Below are positions 56,734-64,000 of a stretch of 64,000 bases of DNA, piece after piece (the stretch's first letter is position 1; the number at the start of each line of letters is the position of its first letter). The stretch covers positions 620,001 to 684,000 of the forward strand of contig OZ237762.1 of assembly GCA_965178125.1 (NCBI GenBank), given 5' to 3'. Under the pieces are notes generated by a model. It made no database searches, was not told the DNA's origin, and saw only the letters and a list, made by a program, of their open reading frames with translations. The position numbers and the translations under genes are program-made. The DNA is from Bilabrum cf. latius. Taxonomy: Eukaryota; Bigyra: Bicosoecida; Bigyra; Bicosoecida.

Positions 56734-57020
56734 TTTTTCCTACTTTACTAAAACATCTCTGTCTTTGCTGTTAGAGTTTATAAGGGGGTTAAATATTAGA
56801 ATTCTTCAATTTACCCCTACTTCGTAGGAGTAAATTTTATATCTGAAAATGGGTACATAGAGGGGTTCTATAGGGGTTCTTGGGGAACCCCCTGTGAAAT
56901 CATTTAGGTTTATAGGGGAAACACTTGAGTTGCTAAATATGCCTTTAAAGGAGGGGCGAGCGTAGCGTAGCCCTCGTCCTCAACGCTTGGTGTACCTACC
57001 ACCACCTGTTGTCCCCCCCC

Positions 57021-57260
57021 GGGGACGACGGTTCACCGGAAAGGGGGAGGAAGTAGTGGAGGAGAAGATGATTGGTGGGGTCATCGGTTTGATGCGGCGG
57101 ATCGGAAGGGGGAGGCACAGGCCGGGCAGGTGGGGGTTTGGGCATGTGTGTGACGAGTGACTCGGATCAGGGGGATCGGATCACCCGACCACATGCGGAT
57201 GTGGACTCGAGCGGCAATCAAGCCGCGTGCTATTCGGGCGCTAAGGGGCAGCGCTCGCCA
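57021..57260. repeat. Outer host inverted repeat, left arm (part 2, after the virus)
   Basis: Reverse complement of about 58215-58480 with few differences (the stretches around CACATCCGCATGTGG, GAGTGACTCGG and GGTTCACC match). It continues the arm that starts at 39469 and is split by the virus. Confidence 0.85.
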
Positions 57261-57289
57261 TTTTTTCTTAATTAACCTCTTGCTCTTCT

Positions 57290-57832
57290 ATGGATTCAAG
57301 TAAGGCATCGTAGAAGCGCACAGAGCGCGCTGAGCGTCGGGCGGCATCAAAGAGCCGGTCCAATTCTGTATCATCTGGCGGGATGCGGGCGGCCGCCGCT
57401 GCGTCCCCGGCGCCGCAGGCCGGCCCATCTATTGTTCCTGCTGCTAGTCATGGCCCGAGACCGGCGGTAGGTGCAATGCAGCCCGCGATGCGGCCGTGTC
57501 CAAGACCGGTGAGTGGACGGCGCCCGCTGGATGCGGAAGTGGCGGCTGCTGCCAGAGCTCGCCTCGCGGTTACGTGTGATCTCACGGGGGATAAGGCCAC
57601 ACCCCTGCTCTTGAGGAAGGATCGTAACATACTCTGGTCGCCAAAGCCAGCTAGGATAGCTGTGGCCCTCAGGCCTTTCGGAAGTGCGTTTGATTCTTTG
57701 TTGGGGTCCGCCTTGTCCGACACTGGTTGCCACCCCTCCTGGTGGATTCGGACGAACTCCTCCTTCGGGAGGTGGAGAGATTTTTCCATCGGGGGCCGGT
57801 GTCCAGTTTGTAACGCGCGCACGATAGCCTGA
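57290..57832 (+). CDS. Uncertain ORF between the host inverted repeats, 180 aa
   Basis: ATG to TGA with one TAG. Basic, Ala/Arg-rich, with a terminal CPVC motif. It overlaps a minus-strand frame (57448-57915) that looks more protein-like, so this strand may be the shadow. If real it would belong to the host repeat element. Confidence 0.3.
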
Positions 57833-57915
57833 ATAGGCAGCTTGCGGTACTCATCAGGGTACCGGCATATGCGCCGCTTTGTTCCAGGGGTCGCGAAACC
57901 CAGTCTTTACAGGTT
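57448..57915 (-). CDS. Uncertain minus-strand ORF in the host repeat element
   Basis: Open from just after a TAA (upstream of about 57915) to TGA at 57450-57448, with no clear ATG before MEKSLHLPKEEF, so an upstream exon or 5' truncation is likely. The sequence (YPDEYRKLPIQAIVRALQTG, then HQEGWQPVSDKADPNKES) has natural protein composition. No domain recognised. May be a remnant of a mobile-element protein. Confidence 0.4.
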
Positions 57916-57957
57916 GTGCTGGAGCTCCGGGTTACAGGCTGCCTGTAACAGGCCACC

Positions 57958-57974
57958 CCCCCCCCCCCCCCCCC
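57958..57974 (+). repeat. Poly-C run
   Basis: About 17-20 consecutive C. Length in the assembly may be unreliable. Confidence 0.8.
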
Positions 57975-58214
57975 GGGGTCTCGAGCCGGCTCGAGGGTCA
58001 CGTTTCCGATTCGTAGTCGAGACACTCTGCGTTTCCGAGTAGTCTTTACAGCAGGTTTCGAGGCTGGTTTTTCCGTCTGGTTGGTAGATTTTGGCTGCTC
58101 CTTCGGCTTCCTGCCGTACTGAGATCACACGTTGTACAGCACCCTAATCTCGCAGACAGTCACACATGGTTGCAGTTGGTTTCCTCCGAGAGCCCATTCT
58201 CAAAGTTACCAAAA

Positions 58215-58762
58215 AGAAATACTGGCGAGCGCTGCCCCTCAGCGCCCGAATAGCACGCGGCTTGATTGCCGCTCGAGTCTAATTGTGACCTCTCAACTTC
58301 CACATCCGCATGTGGTCGGGTGATCCGACCCCCCTGATCCGAGTCACTCGTCACACACATGCCCAAACCCCCACCTGCCCGGCCTGTGCCTCCCCCTTCC
58401 AGTCCGCCGCATCAACCCGATGACCCCACCACTCATCTTCTCCTCCACTACTTCCTCCCCACTTGGTGAACCGCCGCCCCCTCCTCCCTGCTTTGCTCCC
58501 CGGGCCATCCCTCGCCCTCTCCCTCTGCTCCGCACCCCCCCCCCACCCCCACCCCTCGCTCTCTCTCTCTGCTCCGCACCCCCCCCCACCCCAGTTTCCA
58601 TCCCTCGCCCACCCCGCGTCGCCGCCCCTCCTGGTCTGTATCTCTAGCCTATATTTCTCTCTCTCTCCTCCGTATCGCTACGTCGCATCTGCCCCTGCAC
58701 CTCGAGTGGGTCCCGCGCCCACCGTGCGACCTCAATCTCAGAGACCTTGCTGGCCTCACCAA
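58215..58762. repeat. Outer host inverted repeat, right arm
   Basis: Pairs with 57021-57260 (58215-58480) and with 39469-39694 (58490-58762), with C-rich and CT-rich low-complexity sequence in between. Ends GGCCTCACCAA, the complement of the left start. Confidence 0.85.
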
Positions 58763-58806
58763 CGGAGACTGCGACGGGTGTGACTCTGCCTGCGATCGAT
58801 CGAAGC

Positions 58807-59847
58807 TTACTCGTCGGTTATCTCTTGCAATCGTGCGGATACTTCCACTTCTGAGCGTAGGGACTCCACATATCCCTTCAGGCGTGACTTGTCTGCCTCT
58901 AGGTCTTGTATACGGCGCTCCAGGTGGCTCCTCTGGGACTAAGACTCTTCCGTCGTCTGTGTCGCTTGCCTCCGGGCCTCGCTGGGGTGCTTGAGGTCAG
59001 ATTGAAGTTCAGAGATCTTAGCAGTCTAGCTTGCTACTTCGTCCAAAGCATTTGATAGCTTGGCTTGAAGGCTGGCTACATCGTTCTTCTTGTTCCAAAG
59101 ATCAGCCTGCAGATCTCGGAGCCTCGATTCCAGGGACCTGCTCTGTTCCTGGGACTTCTTTTCGATTGATTCGAGAGTCGCAGCTGCATCAGCACGGGTC
59201 TTCTGCAGTGTCTCTGTAAGCTGGTGGTTTGCGGCAGACAGTGAGTGGATCGCCTCAGCCTGCACCGCTGATCGTTCGTCGAGGAAAAGTCGCAGTCGTT
59301 GAGTTTCGCCATTTGCCTTATCCAGTGCCTTCTGGAAGCCCATTTTCTGTTGCTCAAAGTTTCCCGAAATTCGGCGCAGCTCTTTCTTCGCCTCCTTGAG
59401 GTCGTCCGCCGCCCTCTGGAGGTATGCCAGTTTGTTGTGCAGCGCAAGAATCTCGGCGTTTTGGGAGTTGCCCAGCTTTCTCCTGTCCTCTAGTTCTTGT
59501 CTCATTCTGTCTCTCTCGACTGTGGTTCCCTCCAAGGTGGTACTTTTCATCTGCAGGATGTTCGTGAGTCGAGCCACTTTATGCTTCTGATCACTCAGGC
59601 ACTCGTGATCGAGTGATTGTAGGTAGCTTAAGTGAGCAACACAAAGAATACTTGCGAATGCTACCAATAACGCGACATCAAAGGCACTAAGTGGTGTGAA
59701 CCATGATCCACGACGGGCTCGACCCGTGGAGTCCGCGTCCTCGTACCACTGGTCGTTTTGAGCATCTACACCCTAGAGGGTTGTAGTAATGATGATAGAC
59801 AGCATAATCAGCCATGGTAGCGGCTTGGGCCAATTGCGCGGAGCCAT
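58807..59847 (-). CDS. Membrane-anchored coiled-coil protein, 346 aa
   Basis: ATG at 59847 (MAPRNWPKPLPW), TAA end at 58807. An N-terminal signal peptide or first helix (LIMLSIIITTTL), a second hydrophobic helix at about 55-72 (VALLVAFASILCVAHL), then about 265 residues of heptad-repeat coiled coil. Three TAG codons, two of them in coiled-coil Gln positions. Likely a tethering protein of an internal membrane. No family recognised. Divergent from the DUF4397 gene. Confidence 0.72.
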
Positions 59848-60297
59848 ATAGCCCTTGACTGTCCAAGAAAGGTAGGAAAGGAAAGGATGATGAAGATAAG
59901 CAGTTGCGCGAATCCGGATTGCGTTTTGCGCTTTGGTCGCTGCTTTAGCCCTAGGTTAGGCGTGGTGTAGAGCATAGCAATAGTGCAATAACCCAGCCGC
60001 TGCCACGCCGTTGGCAGCGAGATGCTCCGGTTCGCGAACCATTTGCATGACTAGACTCTGCAACGGTCCGGGGGACCGCACTATTAATGCTGGTTCTTAT
60101 GTTGGCGCTGCTGACGTCGACAGCGTCAGTGGATGCATTGGAAATGATTGAAACGCTCATGCACGTTTGTCGCGCCTTGATACTCCAGCGTGTTACGAAA
60201 CCGATGCGCCACATGAACTGAGACGAACGTTCTCGAGGTTCGCTAAAAAAAATCTGCTGACGGCAACTGTGGCGTGTCACACTCACAACAATCCATT
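59848..60297. other. Intergenic, divergent promoter region
   Basis: 450 bases between the starts of two divergent genes. No other feature supported. Confidence 0.45.
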
Positions 60298-62361
60298 ATG
60301 CTGACAGCAATTGCTTTGATTTTGGGTGCAAGCCAGGTATATGGAGGTGCAGTAACTGTTGCCCATACTTCGTTCGGAGCACCAGGTGTAGATGTGCTCG
60401 TGGATGGCGCCAAGGTGAGACGTGCGGTGAATCGCTACCGTGCGAGGGTTTTATTGGGCACGGACAGCTTGATAGAGTACGTGCCGAGCAGCTTGTTCAT
60501 AAAATGGCTTCTTTCCCCGTGCAAAACTGGACGCGGTTTGTTTGTGTCCAATGCCTGTCACGTGGAGGCTCTAATTATGTGACGGGCGGTCACGTAGCGC
60601 GGTGACGTGCGCGGTCAATCTGCGCGAATTTTCGCCTAATAGCTTCACCAATCAGGTTCCACGACAATGAATGGCAATAACATACATCGCAGGTTGCTAC
60701 CAATCTGGAGTTTGGCCACACTGCCACGATTGATGCCCCAGGAGGGCTCTACGAGGTCGAGCTGCAGGCGGGCGGCGCCACGGTCCTCAAGCGCAAGCTG
60801 AACGTCTTCTCCTCGGTGCCTGGGATCGACATCGGACAGACCATCTACGCAGTTAATCCTCTGGAGGGGCTCACGCTGAGCACCTTGGAGCACGACGTGC
60901 CGCGCACTACCGATGACCACATTGTCGTGAGAATATGCAACATTCCTTGGCTTGGCTCGCAACACAGCCAGGTTGACTACCTACCTATTAGACTTTTGTT
61001 TCCTTGGACTAGTATGCGGTGTACCATGATGTCGCGATGCCGCTCAGATCGAGAGCGTCGCATTCCCCGCATCGTGGCGCTGATGGCGGCCGTGACACGT
61101 CACCCGGTTCATTCCCCGCATCATGGCAGCCGTGGCACGTCACGATCCAAGGTTCGTAGCTCAAAAACTCTCCCAGCATTATTTTTAATTATTACAAATT
61201 TGTTCGCAGTTCAGGTACCACCACCTAGTGGCAGATGCCCCTGCCGTGACGGTCATCACCACCAACGACGAGGGCAGGCAGGTGTGCATCGACGCCACAC
61301 TCGAGTACGGTGACGCGACCTCGGTCTACTGCTTCGTGGACCGCAGGGAGCGCGAGATTAACGTGGCAGTGACCCTCCCCGGAGACGCCGGCGAGGTGCT
61401 CTTCAAGGCCACTCTCAAGCCGGCTGAGATCCCCGCGGGGACGTACGGCGTGTCGGTGATCGGCAGCGCGGCAGCCAAGCAGCTCGGCGCGGCGATCATC
61501 CCGCTCTCCGGCGCCAAGGCATCCCTCAACCTCACCGAGGCCATCCAGCAGCAGCGGAACCTAGGCACGTTGCGCGGCGCCGCCGCCGCCGCCCCTCAGC
61601 AGGCCAAGGTGCTCCCCATGGCACTCGCCGACTCCGTGCCCTCGACTGAGGGCTTCCCCGCCATGCAGAACGTGGAGGCCGCCACCGTGCCAATCCGCGT
61701 GGTGCACGGGTGCGCCGATGCCCCCGCCGTCAACGTGCTCGTGGATGGGGCCAAGGTGGCCACTCTCAAGTACCTGCAGTACACCCCCTACGTCCCCGTG
61801 GGTGCGGGCAACCACAAGGTGCAGCTGCAGCTGGAGTCGGGCACCGTGGTGCTCGAACGGCCCCTGTACGTGTCTCCTCCTTCCACCCGCGCCGCCCCCG
61901 AGTCGTTCAGGACCGTGGTGGCCGTCGGCAGTGCACTGTTCGGGACCCTCGACCTCGCGGTCTACAACGACGGGGAGTTCCCCCCTGAGGAGGTGCTCTA
62001 CCGCCAGGCCAACCTGTTCGAGAGCGACCTGCCCAACGTGATCCACCTGGACAACGCCGCCATCCAGGAGGAGTTCCCCCTGTACTTCACCCGCGCCACC
62101 AACCACTTCATCAAGTCCATCCCGTTCCGTGCGGTGTTCGGAACCGTGGACCAGCTTGAGAGGGACGGCGGGCGCCGGTTCATCGGGGCTGGAGCCCTCA
62201 ACGGGACTGAGGTGACCGGCCTGTATACTGCATGGGCACTCGGCATTGGGGAGCGCGCTGAGCTCGCCATCCTGCCCGATGCCACTACCGCGCAGGCTGC
62301 CTCGGTCGTGCCGGTCGAAGGCCTGGCCGCCATCGATGCCGTCGTTTCGAAATCGGAGTGA
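60298..62361 (+). CDS. Secreted DUF4397 repeat protein, 500 aa
   Basis: Exons 60298-60414, 60693-60926 and 61210-62361, all phase 0 (donors GTGAGA, acceptors CGCAG). Signal peptide LTAIALILGASQVYG. At least three copies of the DUF4397 pattern: V-x-HTSFGAPGVDVLVDGAK, RYHHLVADAPAVTV and RVVHGCADAPAVNVLVDGAK, each followed by a beta-rich segment. No TAG. Proteins of this family are extracellular or cell-surface beta proteins of unknown role. Exon 3 is strongly GC-rich with a codon bias typical of high expression. The intron positions rebuild the second repeat motif, which supports the model. Confidence 0.85.
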
Positions 62362-62892
62362 TTTTCGCGGCTCACTAGCAGGGGCAAGGTGACCACAGAC
62401 TTACGCTGAGGCGTGGGAATTGTTGTCCGCCCGTGCTCTTGATTTCTTCGTGAATTGAACGCTGCCTAGGAGTTGCAGATGCACCTCCAAGCAGTCCTAG
62501 ACGACAAATCAGGAACACTCTTTACGCATAAGATAAGCAATTTTACAACGTGCCGTGCAACCGTTCAATGTGGAGACTGTATCTTGGAGACAGTAGTATC
62601 CTTAGACCTGTGCCACGTTCACGGGGATGCGAAGCCCATTCTTCTGTACAGTTAGTGGTCACGGTCTAGTTTGTGTGCACGCGCACGGCATACAACCTTT
62701 TCGCACAAACTCCATGAATGACTCTTACCATTTTGGGTGAACGGGCTGTATTTGATGATCGCATTGCGATCATCCCGAACCGAAGCTTCGCGAAGGCACC
62801 AGCACTGCCACTGGTCGGTCGCTCGCGGAAACTGGCGCAAATTGTCAATTTCACTCGACAACAATCGCATTGAATTGCCTGTAAGTTACAAT
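62362..62892. other. Intergenic, no gene recognised
   Basis: About 530 bases. A 60-codon frame at 62473-62655 has no protein-like features and ends in TAG, so I do not call it. Confidence 0.4.
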
Positions 62893-64000
62893 ATGCAACC
62901 AATGAAAGGAGGCCCACGATGTGGTGGTGGGCTTGGGGCTGGGGGAGCGACGTCTCCGGCGGAGATCCGGGAAGGATCGGCGCATCAACAAGCAGCGCAG
63001 GGTACGACACCAGTAAGTGATGGACTGGGGGTGCATATTTCTACAAGAACATATTAAGGGCTTGGTCATTTCGCCGATCCAAGGCTACACTGTGCGTGGG
63101 GCCTGTCGTCATATGGCAGTTTCGCTTCCGCACAGCCTGACTGAAGCCGCATCTCTCGCGAAAACCGAAGTCTAAGTCATCAATCATGCTATTATACATA
63201 TACATTATTACATCGCAGGTTCATTATATGTTGCTGACGGACAACTACGCCGCAATGGCTGCCACGGGCTACCAACCAGCCACAATTGACGCGAGGGCGC
63301 TCCGGCGCGGCCCGTCACCATTAGCCAGCGCTGGCGGGCGGCAGGCAGTCAAATCCTCGAATACAACCCATACCGTGCATCTCAAAAGCAGGGGCTGCAA
63401 TCGTCTCCAGGGGGCTGGAATCCAACTTGCGACCATTGGCAGCGGCTCCGGTCGCAAAGCCGCGACGATGGCTCGCGATGCTTGCAGCGAGGCATGCCTG
63501 CCTCACCCAGAGTCGCAGGCGGGACAAATCTGCGCCAGAGCAGACACATCTAAATCCGATTCGCGTGTTCCGGGCGCGCACACAAGCAGGCTGCGCGAAC
63601 TGGGAAGGCTGGCAGCAGCCGAAGCAGCTAGTGGCACGGCACCGGCAGGCCAGCGCACGACCGCCCCACCTGCAGCGCAGGGCGCGTCGATGCCACCGGC
63701 GGCGAGCAGCTCAGCGGCATCAAGGTGCTTGGACCAGGTATCCTCGGTGGTCTCCCGAAGTTCTGCCGCCAGGGAACACCAAGCTACAAGCCCGAGCCCG
63801 AGCCCGAGCCCGAGCCCAAGCGTCTGCAAAAGCTCGGGCCGTGGCCGGACCCTGCGGCGCAAGGCACAGTCCAAGAAGACCACGCATTTCCAGCGCTGGC
63901 TTCAGCTCGAAGACGAGCAGAACCAGCGCAAGAAATCGGAGCTTATGCTGCAGCTGCAGTAGCTCCAGCGGCAGTCTCACACTACGGCCAGGTACTCGGC
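62893..64000 (+). CDS. Basic low-complexity protein, 3' end outside window
   Basis: Exon 1 (62893-63012) starts MQPMKGGPRCGGG and ends at a GTAAGT donor. Exon 2 begins at 63219 after ATCGCAG in matching phase and stays open to the window edge, crossing TAG at 63960. Ala/Ser/Pro/Arg-rich with a Ser-Pro repeat (about 63790-63820) and a Lys/Gln helix at the end (WLQLEDEQNQRKKS). No domain recognised. Confidence 0.6.

Larger units (their letters stand above)
39695..57020. mobile_element. Integrated Polinton-like virus (PLV/Maverick class), 17.3 kb
   Basis: Bounded by inverted terminal repeats of about 1 kb that end in a G/C run. Clearly AT-rich against a GC-rich host. It carries rve integrase, SF3 helicase, DNA polymerase B, adenain-type protease, FtsK/HerA packaging ATPase, and major and minor capsid proteins, the full morphogenesis and replication set of PLVs. 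Left-end genes are on the plus strand, and the virion block 45740-53426 is on the minus strand. No TAA, TGA or frameshift interrupts any gene when TAG is Gln, so the copy looks intact and could be active. Exact target-site duplication cannot be resolved because both ends fall in G/C runs. Confidence 0.95.
55960..57020 (-). repeat. Right inverted terminal repeat
   Basis: About 1,061 bases, the reverse complement of 39695-40698, with seven copies of the 11-base repeat and an extra 55-base module at about 56062-56116. Ends in an eight-base C run at 57013-57020. Confidence 0.93.

Noticed and set aside
39695-57020. Viral genes as decayed pseudogenes with many premature stops
   Set aside because: All interruptions are TAG. 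No TAA, TGA or frameshift occurs, which random decay would not produce.
39695-57020. Viral segment as assembly contamination
   Set aside because: Both ends join host sequence that forms one split inverted-repeat arm, and the virus uses the host code. Long reads would settle it, but the sequence supports true integration.
62473-62655. 60-codon plus-strand frame
   Set aside because: It ends in TAG, which is not a stop here, and has no protein-like pattern or splice sites.

Overview
The window is a eukaryotic nuclear contig carrying a complete integrated DNA virus. The host part (about 1-39694 and 57021-64000) is GC-rich. It has spliced genes with GT-AG introns, a ribosomal protein L7 gene, a mitochondrial import subunit (Pam16), an AGC kinase with a PX domain, a class-C-type seven-helix receptor and other proteins of a free-living protist or alga. 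I cannot name the species from sequence alone.

The genetic code is not standard. In almost every host gene the reading frame runs through TAG codons, and real ends are always TGA or TAA. Where the family is well known, TAG sits where glutamine is conserved: the kinase at 13050-13052, three positions in Pam16, and the viral protease. I therefore annotate TAG as Gln throughout. Many genes are cut into pieces under the standard code and some disappear. With TAG as Gln they become single long frames of up to about 1,870 codons.

Host layout: a giant UBA/CUB-like protein (1-5569, minus, open at the edge); a coiled-coil/LRR protein (5778-9341, minus); RPL7 (9705-10535); Pam16 (10836-11337, minus); a PX-AGC kinase (11572-14387); a cluster of four small paralogous genes mixed with broken copies of the kinase tail (14645-19348); a 1,870-residue protein with a long Gly-Ala repeat (19516-25214); a PPPDE-PUL protein (25312-27423); an FkbM methyltransferase (27603-29240); a class C receptor (29424-34226, minus); a 1,439-residue membrane protein (35031-39436). 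To the right of the virus: a coiled-coil membrane protein (58807-59847, minus), a secreted DUF4397 protein (60298-62361) and the start of a further gene (62893 onward).

From 39695 to 57020 lies a 17.3-kb AT-rich element with inverted terminal repeats of about 1 kb. It encodes a DDE integrase with a chromodomain, an SF3 helicase, family B DNA polymerase, adenain-type protease, FtsK/HerA packaging ATPase, major and minor capsid proteins and about eight smaller proteins. This is the gene set of a Polinton-like virus (PLV/Maverick class). All its genes are open if TAG is read as Gln, with roughly 110 in-frame TAG codons, so the virus shares the host code. The helicase, polymerase and a small leading gene share a two-part upstream element (TCGTACCTTAAG, then a TATAGTA-like box). 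Most virion genes have only TATAGTA-like boxes placed almost on the ATG, which suggests early and late promoter classes. The virus sits inside one arm of an older host inverted-repeat element (39469-39694 plus 57021-57260, pairing with 58215-58762).
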